From Candidatus Saccharimonadota bacterium (GTDB taxonomy: Bacteria; Patescibacteriota; Saccharimonadia; Saccharimonadales; Saccharimonadaceae): 32,884 nt of DNA. The position numbers and the translations under genes were made by a program. Each line of letters starts with the position of its first letter. The first letter of the stretch is position 1. Below the pieces are notes generated by a model. The model searched no databases. It was not told where the DNA came from and saw only the letters and a list, made by a program, of their open reading frames with translations. The stretch lies in contig JAFQXY010000008.1 in NCBI GenBank assembly GCA_017406745.1, positions 1-32,884 of the forward strand. Direction: 5' to 3'. Below are positions 16,176-23,774 of this stretch, piece by piece.

Positions 16176-18140
16176 ATGTTTAAATGGGCATGGCGTCAGA
16201 AAAACGAAGCAGAACGCGAAATATTTTCACCTAACAACCGCATCAAATGCGTCTTTAATCTCAAGAACAGTCAAGTTTTTTATCGTGTCTACAAAAATGA
16301 CAAGCTCATTATAAAACCATCGCGCCTAGGGTTTGTAGTTTGTGGTGAAACACCACTTAAAGACCAGCTAAGCCTAGTTCGCACCACCACCAAAAAGCAC
16401 AACGAAACCATTGAGCTACTTTGGGGCGAAGATCACCTCATCCCAAACAATTATTCCGAGTCCGCGTTTTTCTTGGCCGAAAGCAAAAACTCCCGTCGTC
16501 TTTACACTATACGTTTTAGGGTATTTGATAATGGAGTGGCTTTTCGCTACGAAATACCACCTCAGCCCAAGTTTCAGCGCATTACTATAGCAGATGAACT
16601 CACTGAGTTTAACCTAGACCTTAATACTACAGCTTGGAAAATTCCCGCCTATCAGCCAGATCGTTACGAATACAGTTATGAAAAAAGCGCCGTTTACGAT
16701 TTACGTCGCCCAGTACATACTCCACTTACCCTCCGCACCCCAAACGGCTACTATCTTAGTATCCACGAAGCATCTTTATATAATTATGGTGCAATGACTA
16801 TTCAGCTCAATCAAAACCAAGTTTTGCAATCTGATATCACCCCGCTTTCGGACGGCACACGCGCCCACGTAGATTTGCCGTTTCAAACCCCTTGGCGCCT
16901 CATCATGATTGCCGATTCCGCTATTGAACTTACTACCAATCGACTTATTTATGCACTCAACGACCCTCCATCCGCAGATTTTAGTTGGGTCAAACCCCTC
17001 AAGTTTATCGGAATATGGTGGGCAATGTACGTAGGTGAGTGGACTTGGGCCCCAGGCGAACGTCACGGGGCCACCACAGAACACGCCAAAGAATATATCG
17101 ACTCTGCCACTAGGCTTGGCATTTCGGGTCTCTTGATAGAGGGTTGGAATGATGGCTGGGAGGGAGATTGGCTTAAAAATGGCATCCACAATAATTTCAC
17201 CAATTCCACTCCAGATTTTGATTTTCCTGCCGTAGCGCGCTATGCCACCGCACATAATATCGAACTAGTGGGCCATCATGAAACAGTGGGTTTTATAGAC
17301 AATTACGAAGCCCAAATCGAATCCGCCTATAATTATTACGCCAGTAATAATGTACATTATATTAAAACCGGTTATGCTGGCAGTATGATGACCATAAATG
17401 GTCGCCGTGAATATCATCATTCACAGCTCGGCGTTTTACATTATCAAAAAACCATCGAACTCGCAGCCAAAAAACATATCTGTCTGGATATTCACGAGCC
17501 TATCAAAGGTACTGGCATAGAGCGCACTTGGCCTAATCTACTTAGCCGTGAAGGCGCCCGTGGCCAAGAATACGAAGGTGGCACACTTAGCCCATCACAC
17601 GCTTGTTTTTTGCCGTACACTCGTCTACTTGCCGGCGGTATGGACTATACCAATGGTATTTTTGATTTAGATAATAATGCCAAACGTATTAATACTACAT
17701 TAGCACGCCAAATCGCATATTTTATTACAATTTATTCCGGCATGGCCATGGCAGCAGACCGTCCATTTATTTACGAAGAACGCTTCCCGCAAGTATTTGA
17801 TTTCATTCGTACCGTACCCATAGATTTTGAACGCACGTTACCATTAGCCGGCGAAGTTGGTGAATATTATATAGTAGCACGCCAAGCGCGTGGTTCACAA
17901 GATTGGTATATTGGTGGAGTTGCCGATGAATACGGTCGCCGAGCCACTATTAGCCTAGATTTTTTGCCGGATGGGGCATATTACGCCAAAATTTATTCCG
18001 ACACCCCCGAATCCCACTACCGCGATAACCCATTTGCTATTTCAATATCAGAAAAACACGTAGGCAAAAACGATTTGCTAGACATATTTATTGCACCGGG
18101 CGGCGGTTTTGCTATTCAACTCCGCAAAATTAATCCTTAA
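16176..18140 (+). CDS. Glycoside hydrolase family 97-like alpha-glycosidase
   Basis: A 654-residue protein with the GH97 layout. An N-terminal beta-sandwich spans about 1-270. The TIM barrel begins at FIGIWWAMYVGEWTWAPG and includes GLLIEGWNDGWEGDW, GHHETVGF, YIKTGYAG, LDIHEPIKGTG and REGARGQEYEGG. A C-terminal beta domain follows. Characterised members (such as SusB) are alpha-glucosidases or alpha-galactosidases. Unlike secreted SusB, no signal peptide is visible, so it should act in the cytoplasm. The message appears leaderless. Its 3' end overlaps the convergent sortase gene by 11 bases. The exact substrate is not predictable. Confidence 0.88.
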   Translation: MFKWAWRQKNEAEREIFSPNNRIKCVFNLKNSQVFYRVYKNDKLIIKPSRLGFVVCGETPLKDQLSLVRTTTKKHNETIELLWGEDHLIPNNYSESAFFLAESKNSRRLYTIRFRVFDNGVAFRYEIPPQPKFQRITIADELTEFNLDLNTTAWKIPAYQPDRYEYSYEKSAVYDLRRPVHTPLTLRTPNGYYLSIHEASLYNYGAMTIQLNQNQVLQSDITPLSDGTRAHVDLPFQTPWRLIMIADSAIELTTNRLIYALNDPPSADFSWVKPLKFIGIWWAMYVGEWTWAPGERHGATTEHAKEYIDSATRLGISGLLIEGWNDGWEGDWLKNGIHNNFTNSTPDFDFPAVARYATAHNIELVGHHETVGFIDNYEAQIESAYNYYASNNVHYIKTGYAGSMMTINGRREYHHSQLGVLHYQKTIELAAKKHICLDIHEPIKGTGIERTWPNLLSREGARGQEYEGGTLSPSHACFLPYTRLLAGGMDYTNGIFDLDNNAKRINTTLARQIAYFITIYSGMAMAADRPFIYEERFPQVFDFIRTVPIDFERTLPLAGEVGEYYIVARQARGSQDWYIGGVADEYGRRATISLDFLPDGAYYAKIYSDTPESHYRDNPFAISISEKHVGKNDLLDIFIAPGGGFAIQLRKINP

Positions 18141-18624
18141 CTTTAGCCATCACTATCAATCTATGCGTAGCATCTTGATTAGGTAGCATATCACCAGCAC
18201 AAGTCATAATTGCTAAAGTGTCAATATCTGCCGGCGCTAATAAAAGACTCATGCTTACATCTTCTTTTTTTAAAATCTCCCTACCATATATTATATATTC
18301 ATTATCATTATATATAATAATATCTCCAGCGCGCACTTGATTCAGATTTTTAAATACTGCTCCAGAATGCCCAACGAGCAAAGTTTTATTATTATTTCGG
18401 TTATAACTTCCTACGATGTCTTCTGGTGTGTTTAGTTTATTTTTATCCAAAGTAAGCGCTGTTACATCAGAAACCAAATCTATGCTGGGGATCATCAACT
18501 GCGCGTCTATTGTATATGAAGTAGCCTCTGCCGGTTGCAATCCTATTATCAAATAAATCGCAAACACTACTATATATATAGTAGCTAAAACCTTGCGTAA
18601 ATCTGGCCTATGCCTTAACTCCAC
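18130..18624 (-). CDS. Sortase
   Basis: A 164-residue cysteine transpeptidase of the envelope. A transmembrane helix occupies about 13-30. The catalytic triad is H86 in LLVGHSG, C142 in IMTCAGD and R155 in HRLIVM. Sortases join sorting-signal proteins to the cell wall or to each other. The short length and TCAGD pattern fit the class D/E/F group better than class A. The GTG at 18624 has a strong AGGAGG site six bases upstream and a TGC-TATAAT box 17 bases upstream, so unlike its neighbours it has a leader. No LPXTG protein is visible in this window. Confidence 0.9.
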   Translation of the reverse strand: MELRHRPDLRKVLATIYIVVFAIYLIIGLQPAEATSYTIDAQLMIPSIDLVSDVTALTLDKNKLNTPEDIVGSYNRNNNKTLLVGHSGAVFKNLNQVRAGDIIIYNDNEYIIYGREILKKEDVSMSLLLAPADIDTLAIMTCAGDMLPNQDATHRLIVMAKVKD

Positions 18625-18641
18625 AATCCTCCTTTTATTTC

Positions 18642-18650
18642 ATTATAGCA
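18642..18650 (-). promoter_or_regulatory. Extended -10 of the sortase gene
   Basis: TGC-TATAAT on the minus strand, 17 bases from the GTG; the short leader carries AGGAGG. This is a useful contrast to the leaderless genes. Confidence 0.65.
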
Positions 18651-18702
18651 TAAACATTTAAAAATGCTACACAAATCTACTTCAAATTTGGCAGGTAAAA
18701 AA

Positions 18703-19275
18703 TTATATCCCGGGGCTAAATTTTTTTAATCTTGTTTCGTGCAATTTATAATTAGTATCATGAGATTCTACTTCCGCCCAAAAACTTTTCGAATGATCTG
18801 GATGGTTAATATGCGCCAATTCATGCACGATTACATAATCACGCAATACCGATGGCACATTCATTAAGCCAATATTTAGACTAATAGTTATTTCGTCTTG
18901 CTTGCTATTTGGGTTTTTTCTGTGCGTACACGAACCCCACCTAGTATTTGCATGAGAAAACTTAACTTTATCGTATCTATAACCGTATAATTTAGCAAAA
19001 TATTCTAACCTATATGGTAGATATTCCCTAGCTTTTTTTGCTAATATTTTTTTTTGGTAATCGCGTGATCTTTGCTCGGCTGGATTTTTTATGGGTAGCT
19101 TCTCGCGAATCATTTTGCGATTTCGATTTAAAAACCTTTTTGCTAAAAACTCAGACGTGTGATTTGGTACGCTCATCTGCAAACGCCCAGAAGTATTGAT
19201 CGAAAACCTAATGTTTTTTGCCAGAGCGCTTTTGCGTACAACAACTTCACCGAATTCGGAATCTTTTAATATCAT
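18703..19275 (-). CDS. YgjP-like (DUF45/M48-type) metallopeptidase
   Basis: A 190-residue protein with the zinc-protease motif HELAH (H151, E152, H155) followed by NHPDHSKSFWAEVE, which supplies the third ligand region. The family block TRWGSC (111-116) precedes it. These proteins have the YgjP/WSS1-like fold. Some associate with restriction systems, but most are uncharacterised. No restriction genes are near. There is no signal peptide. The gene begins 17 bases after the kinase gene's stop and is probably co-transcribed with it. Confidence 0.88.
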   Translation of the reverse strand: MILKDSEFGEVVVRKSALAKNIRFSINTSGRLQMSVPNHTSEFLAKRFLNRNRKMIREKLPIKNPAEQRSRDYQKKILAKKAREYLPYRLEYFAKLYGYRYDKVKFSHANTRWGSCTHRKNPNSKQDEITISLNIGLMNVPSVLRDYVIVHELAHINHPDHSKSFWAEVESHDTNYKLHETRLKKFSPGI

Positions 19276-19292
19276 TTTGTTAGATCTCTAAA

Positions 19293-19790
19293 TTATGATT
19301 TTTCGGCGTCCGCCAAGCCCGCTAATACATGCCTAGCCTGTGTTTCGAACGTATGTTTACCAGACAAAATAATTGGTTTTTCAAAATCTGCAGGAGCCTC
19401 CAACCCAGCCATTAGATCATCATAAGCATCTTTAGCTTTTGATACAGACTTATAGCGCTGTTTCAAACGTAAGCGGATAGTAGCAAGGTCGGTTTGTATC
19501 CAAACTAATGATGGCGTATACCCAGCCTCACGCAAGATATTACGTACCTCACTGCGCTCTTTTTCAGAGCCTAACCCACCTTCAATCACAAGAGTCTTGC
19601 CAGTGCGTGCCAGTAACTCAATTATTAGTAAAATGTTTTTACGAGTTAAACGATTTTTTTCCTTTAACTGGTCAAAATCGTAATAAGCAAGGTCAAACTT
19701 TTTAGCGAATTTCTCGGCAAAAGTGGTTTTGCCACTACACGGCGCACCAAACACCAGTAGTACTCGTCGTTTATTCTTTTTACCTTCCAT
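19293..19790 (-). CDS. P-loop AAA_33-type kinase
   Basis: A 165-residue protein with Walker A GAPCSGKTT near the N-terminus. YYDFDQLKEKNRL, VIEGGLGSEKER and VWIQTDLATIRLRLKQR follow, the pattern of small nucleotide/zeta-toxin-like kinases. The phosphate acceptor cannot be told from sequence. A TGT-TACAAT box at 19800-19808 ends nine bases before the ATG, so the leader would be very short or absent. Confidence 0.8.
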   Translation of the reverse strand: MEGKKNKRRVLLVFGAPCSGKTTFAEKFAKKFDLAYYDFDQLKEKNRLTRKNILLIIELLARTGKTLVIEGGLGSEKERSEVRNILREAGYTPSLVWIQTDLATIRLRLKQRYKSVSKAKDAYDDLMAGLEAPADFEKPIILSGKHTFETQARHVLAGLADAEKS

Positions 19791-19838
19791 AATAATACTA
19801 TTGTAACATAGATTTTTATGAAAACCAACAAAATTGCA

Positions 19839-19925
19839 CTAACTCACTGCATCACGTACACTTTTTATTTGTAAAATAGTTATTCCAATTTTATCACAAT
19901 ATTCGGCTGGAGTGAGATAATTCAT
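19839..19925 (-). pseudogene. Possible transposase C-terminal remnant
   Basis: A 28-codon frame starting at 19925 begins MNYLTPAEYCDKIGI. NYLTP-x-EY is the usual C-terminal ending of IS3/IS481/IS30-type transposases. Nothing upstream of it in frame looks like an integrase core, since the deacetylase gene takes over at 19940. It could be a decayed insertion scar or chance similarity. Confidence 0.3.
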
Positions 19926-19939
19926 CGTAATCGAAGACC

Positions 19940-21028
19940 TTAATTATTCACGCCATGATGAGCATTAAAAGAGTCTGCTGTTAATTTTTCAAAAATAAAT
20001 CCATTATCAATACCGTATTGCACAATTCTTTCTACTGCTTCCACTGAAAAAGATTTTACATCGTGTTGCAAAACTACAGATTCTCCGCCGATTTTTAAGG
20101 CTGAAATTACATTATTATACACTTCATCCGCCGTAGTTGCTCCGCCAGCATCTTTTGAATCTACGTTCCAGTCAAAATAATTAAATCCACGTTCATCCAT
20201 TAGTGCTGTTAGTGCGCTCATAATATGTTTTCCGCCATCGTAATTTCTACTCACCAAATTAGAACTACCACCGGGAAAACGCATCAATTTAGAAGTATAT
20301 CCTGTAATACGCGCCACGCGCTCTTGCACTGCAATTAAATCCGCCCAAAAATTATCCACACTTGCGTAAATGTAAGCATAGTTATGTGATGCTGTATGCA
20401 AACCTATTGCATGGCCCTCATCATATTCACGAGCGATTATTGCATCATCGCCATTGTTGGTTACAAAAAAGGTAGCTTTTATATTATACTTTGCTAGCAC
20501 ATCTAGTAGCATAGCGGTGTAATCCCCCGGCCCATCATCAAAAGTTAGATAAATCGTACCGTGGTATTCTAGTACGTTAATTTTACGCCGGACTTTGGCA
20601 GCGTTACCAAAATTATCCGTAGCAGAATAAAAAACACGATACACCCCAGCCGTATTTACGTCTACTTCACCCTCCATTTCTACCGCCACTTCGCCACAAG
20701 CATCAATCGCCGTAGCCCCCAACTCTGTGTATTCGCCCCTACCGGCCACCAAAGTTATAATTTCATCACCATTGATAGTAATTACTGGTGCTTCTTCATC
20801 TGGTTGGCAAACATTCTGTTGTTCCGCAACTTTTGTCATCACAGTGCTAGTTACGAGTAACACCGCCAAAACTATAGATAAAGCCACAATCCCCAAACAC
20901 CCTAGTCTCAACAACCTTCTTTTCCACCATCTGCGATGTCGCATCTTCAAAGTCTTTTGCACTGCAAACTCCGGCGCTATCTGCTTATCGTCATCCAGCT
21001 TTCCTACTTTTCTGTTTCTTCGCCCCAT
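19940..21028 (-). CDS. Membrane-anchored polysaccharide deacetylase with an Ig-like domain
   Basis: A protein of 362 residues. A basic cytoplasmic tail and one transmembrane helix (about 44-66) lead to a DUF5011-like Ig domain (VITINGDEIITL to RRKINV). The C-terminal NodB-type deacetylase domain has TFDDGP, the metal-binding GLHTASH, RFPGG, DWNVDSKD and LQHD. It probably removes acetyl groups from peptidoglycan or another wall glycan. I start at 21028 (MGRRNRKVGK): a TATAAT ends seven bases upstream, while the longer in-frame start at 21166 would lie inside the tRNA-Trp gene. Confidence 0.92.
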   Translation of the reverse strand: MGRRNRKVGKLDDDKQIAPEFAVQKTLKMRHRRWWKRRLLRLGCLGIVALSIVLAVLLVTSTVMTKVAEQQNVCQPDEEAPVITINGDEIITLVAGRGEYTELGATAIDACGEVAVEMEGEVDVNTAGVYRVFYSATDNFGNAAKVRRKINVLEYHGTIYLTFDDGPGDYTAMLLDVLAKYNIKATFFVTNNGDDAIIAREYDEGHAIGLHTASHNYAYIYASVDNFWADLIAVQERVARITGYTSKLMRFPGGSSNLVSRNYDGGKHIMSALTALMDERGFNYFDWNVDSKDAGGATTADEVYNNVISALKIGGESVVLQHDVKSFSVEAVERIVQYGIDNGFIFEKLTADSFNAHHGVNN

Positions 21029-21035
21029 TACTTTA

Positions 21036-21041
21036 ATTATA
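21036..21041 (-). promoter_or_regulatory. -10 box of the deacetylase gene (leaderless)
   Basis: TATAAT on the minus strand, seven bases before the ATG at 21028, without the TG extension. Confidence 0.55.
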
Positions 21042-21049
21042 TAAAAAAA

Positions 21050-21071
21050 TGGCAGGGGTGGCAAGACTTGA
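21050..21071 (-). repeat. Duplicate of the 3' end of tRNA-Trp
   Basis: Twenty-two bases are identical to 21117-21138, which is the tRNA-Trp 3' end including the encoded CCA, acceptor strand and part of the T arm. The copies are 67 bp apart. In this copy the adjacent T-loop-like TTCGAAT does not form a proper T stem, so it is not a second tRNA. It resembles the attachment-site duplication left by tRNA-targeting integrases, with the cargo lost. Confidence 0.7.
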
Positions 21072-21116
21072 TTCGAAGAACAACGTCTTGTTTTTTTGTG
21101 CGTTCTGTCAAGAACG

Positions 21117-21192
21117 TGGCAGGGGTGGCAAGACTTGAACTCACGACACATGGTTTTGGAGACCACTGCTCTACCAACTGAGCTACACCCCT
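21117..21192 (-). tRNA. trnW: tRNA-Trp (CCA anticodon)
   Basis: A 76-nt cloverleaf on the minus strand. Acceptor strands AGGGGTG and CACCCCT pair fully, followed by G and an encoded CCA. The D arm contains AGCTCAGTTGGTAGAGC. The anticodon loop is CTCCAAA, giving anticodon CCA for UGG. The T arm has GTGAG/CTTGC with two wobble pairs. A TATAAT -10 lies upstream at 21218-21223. The gene sits inside the gap between the deacetylase and GT4 genes; otherwise I see nothing in 21224-21320. Confidence 0.95.
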
Positions 21193-21320
21193 ACATTAGC
21201 GCACGAAGTACACCGTAATTATATCTGCGTACACTTACCCTTGCATAGTTACTCCTAAATAAGCTATAATCTGATTTTATCATAAAGTTTACAAAAAATC
21301 CACACAAAACATTAAAATTA

Positions 21321-21329
21321 TGCTAAAAT
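21321..21329 (+). promoter_or_regulatory. Extended -10 of the GT4 gene
   Basis: TGC-TAAAAT ends five bases before the ATG at 21335 and eight before the one at 21338. The message is probably leaderless or nearly so. Confidence 0.6.
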
Positions 21330-21334
21330 AAAAA

Positions 21335-22561
21335 ATGATGAAAATACTAATGCTTGGTTGGGAACTCCCACCGCACAATAGTGGCGGTCTTGGCGTAGCC
21401 TGTTTAAATATGGCGCGCGCACTCTCGCGCGAGGGCGCCGATATAGATTTTGTTGTTCCCTACAAGGCCGAACACCCAAATACTAATTTTATGCATATTC
21501 TGCATGCTACCAAGCTAGATCCTATTTATCGTTATGGCGGTGGCTCTTACGCTAGCCTACAGATTTTAGAAAAAATTATTCCCAATGATTCTCACGAACT
21601 AGTTTCTATCCGCGACATCCAAAAAACATACTGTGAGTTTATCCAAAAATATCTTATGCATTTTAAACCAGATGTTATCCACGCTCACGACTGGCTCACC
21701 TACGAAGCCGGTATGCTTGCCAAGAAAAACTACGGCATTCCGCTCATTGCACACGTCCACGCTACCGAATTCGACCGCGCTGGTATGCACACCGGCAATC
21801 CCCTTATTCACGAAATAGAATACGAAGGCTTAATGCTCGCCGATAAAATCATTGCCGTATCAGAAGCCACCAAACGCATTATCCATGAAAAATATCATAT
21901 CCCACTTAGCAAAATAGAAGTTATTTACAATTCACTAGACGATGATTACGATAATCAGCAATATGATTTCAACAAAAATACCTACAATTATTTATGCAAT
22001 CTCAAAAACCAAGGTTATACTATAGTTTCTACCGTGGGGCGTTTTACAATTCAAAAAGGTTTGGTGCCGTTTATGCATGGCGCCGCTTTGGCCATCCAAA
22101 AACACCCCAAACTAATGTTTGTCTTTGCCGGCAACGGCGAAGAACGCAACGAGCTAATCAGTCTTTCAGCCGAACTCGGCATCGCCAAAAATGTAATTTT
22201 TACAGGATTTATTCGCGGGCGCAAGCTACGCGATATCTATTCAATTTCCGATATTTTTGTGATGAGCTCTATTAGCGAGCCGTTTGGCCTTACTGCATTA
22301 GAGGCCGCCCACCATGGCGATGCACTTATTCTCACCAAACAATCTGGTGTTTCTGAAATTATCTGGTCTTGTTTAAAATATGATTTTTGGGATCAGCAAA
22401 AACTCGCCGATCAAATTTGTGCCATAGCCACACACCCTGCCCTCCGCCAAAGTTTGCAAGAAAACGTCAAAAAAGAATATCGCCAAATTTCGTGGTCAAA
22501 TGTTGCTAAAAAATGTCTAAAGGTTTATAATAATACTATATCTAAACATAAAAGGAATTAA
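21335..22561 (+). CDS. GT4-type glycosyltransferase, glycogen synthase-like
   Basis: A 408-residue GT-B enzyme. The N-terminal domain starts MLGWELPPHNSGGLG, the donor/acceptor glycine loop of starch/glycogen synthase-like enzymes. VIHAHDWLTYEAG and HVHATEFDR follow. The C-terminal domain has GRFTIQKG and the nucleotide-sugar motif SEPFGLTALEAAHHG with its E-x7-E pair. It probably transfers glucose from a nucleotide sugar to an alpha-glucan or glycolipid. It is followed by a GH57 enzyme five bases after its stop, the common pairing in glycogen-type clusters. Two ATGs (21335 and 21338) compete as starts. Confidence 0.87.
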   Translation: MMKILMLGWELPPHNSGGLGVACLNMARALSREGADIDFVVPYKAEHPNTNFMHILHATKLDPIYRYGGGSYASLQILEKIIPNDSHELVSIRDIQKTYCEFIQKYLMHFKPDVIHAHDWLTYEAGMLAKKNYGIPLIAHVHATEFDRAGMHTGNPLIHEIEYEGLMLADKIIAVSEATKRIIHEKYHIPLSKIEVIYNSLDDDYDNQQYDFNKNTYNYLCNLKNQGYTIVSTVGRFTIQKGLVPFMHGAALAIQKHPKLMFVFAGNGEERNELISLSAELGIAKNVIFTGFIRGRKLRDIYSISDIFVMSSISEPFGLTALEAAHHGDALILTKQSGVSEIIWSCLKYDFWDQQKLADQICAIATHPALRQSLQENVKKEYRQISWSNVAKKCLKVYNNTISKHKRN

Positions 22562-22566
22562 TTAGG

Positions 22567-23763
22567 GTGCGCGCAATTTGTCTATATCTTCATATTCATC
22601 AACCTATCCGCTACCGCGAATATTCCATTTTTGATGTCGGCAACGATTCCAATTATTATCATGATAATTACAATGGTCGCCAAAGCAACGAACGTATTTT
22701 TAGAAAAGTTATGCAAAAAAGCTATAAGCCCATGCTAGCTTTACTTCGCTATAATATGCAAAAATATCCAGATTTCAAAGTATCCTTTTCTATTACCGGT
22801 ACATGGTTAGAGCAGGCCGAAAAATGGGCGCCCGAGCTAATTGCCGAAATCCGCGAAATGGTTGAGCGTGGTCAATGCGAGATTGTTGGCGAAACCTATT
22901 ATCACTCGCTAGCCTTTTTCTTTAATCATGATGAGTTCAATGCTCAAGTAGATGCACATTCCGCCAAAATCAAAGAATTATTCGGTGTCACCCCAAAAGT
23001 ATTTCGCAACACCGAATTCGCCTATAATGATAATCTTGCCCACTGGGCAGATAGCAGAGGCTACAAGGGCATTCTTGCCGAGGGTTGGGATAAAGTCCTT
23101 GGTTGGCGTAGCCCTAACTATGTCTATCGTCCAGCAGGGTGCCAACACACCAAGCTCCTTCTCAAAAATTACCGTCTTTCCGATGATATCGCTTTTCGTT
23201 TTTCTAATCGTGGTTGGAGCGAGTGGCCACTCACCGTGCCAAAATATCAAGATTGGCTCAACATGGAGTGCTTACGTGGTAATCTTATCAATCTATTTAT
23301 GGATTTTGAAACTTTTGGCGAGCATCAGTGGCGCGATACGGGTATTTTTGACTTCATGGATACGCTCATCAACTCTTGGCTGGGCGAATACGAAAATAAG
23401 TTTGTTACTGTATCCGAAGCTTGCGACATGATGCCATCGGCCGGCGAAATATCCATGCCAGAAACCATCACTTGGGCAGATACCGAACGCGACCTTTCTG
23501 CTTGGCTCTCTAATTCCATGCAACATTCCGCCATGCACGATTTATACAATATTCGTGATCAAATTCTTGCCACCGGCAACGGCCAGCTTATCCATGATTG
23601 GCGCCTGCTTACCACTTCAGACCATCCATATTCTATGTGTACCAAATATTGGAACGATGGCGATGTCCATGCTTACTTCTCAGCCTATGCCTCGCCATAC
23701 GAATCATTTATGTATTTTATGAACGTCCTCCGCGATATTGAATATCGTTTAAGTATGCTATAA
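22567..23763 (+). CDS. GH57 alpha-amylase/glucanotransferase family protein
   Basis: A 398-residue family 57 enzyme acting on alpha-glucans, probably in the cytoplasm because no signal peptide is seen. The first motif is LHIHQP (H9, H11). The nucleophile is E150 in RNTEFAYND and the acid/base is D246 in MDFETFGEH. WGW-type residues (LGWRSPN, RGWSEW) lie between. The start is a GTG at 22567, with AAAGGAA about ten bases upstream. Together with the preceding GT4 enzyme it likely builds or trims a storage glucan; amylase versus branching activity cannot be separated from sequence alone. Confidence 0.9.
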   Translation: MRAICLYLHIHQPIRYREYSIFDVGNDSNYYHDNYNGRQSNERIFRKVMQKSYKPMLALLRYNMQKYPDFKVSFSITGTWLEQAEKWAPELIAEIREMVERGQCEIVGETYYHSLAFFFNHDEFNAQVDAHSAKIKELFGVTPKVFRNTEFAYNDNLAHWADSRGYKGILAEGWDKVLGWRSPNYVYRPAGCQHTKLLLKNYRLSDDIAFRFSNRGWSEWPLTVPKYQDWLNMECLRGNLINLFMDFETFGEHQWRDTGIFDFMDTLINSWLGEYENKFVTVSEACDMMPSAGEISMPETITWADTERDLSAWLSNSMQHSAMHDLYNIRDQILATGNGQLIHDWRLLTTSDHPYSMCTKYWNDGDVHAYFSAYASPYESFMYFMNVLRDIEYRLSML

Positions 23764-23764
23764 T
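23756..23764 (+). promoter_or_regulatory. Extended -10 of gpsA, overlapping the GH57 stop
   Basis: The TGC-TATAAT box contains the TAA stop (23761-23763) of the GH57 gene. It ends ten bases before the gpsA ATG, allowing a leader of only a few bases. Confidence 0.6.
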
Positions 23765-23774
23765 AAAATAGACT

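Noticed and set aside
21071-21117. A second tRNA gene next to tRNA-Trp
   Set aside because: Only the 3' tail is present; the T stem does not form properly and the D and anticodon arms are missing.
21029-21166. N-terminal extension of the deacetylase to the ATG at 21166
   Set aside because: It would run through the tRNA-Trp gene and the promoter; the start at 21028 has a properly spaced TATAAT.
22192-22204. A fourth copy of the 19-bp palindrome inside the GT4 gene
   Set aside because: Only the central 13 bases match; the outer bases differ on both sides, so it is not counted as a full copy.
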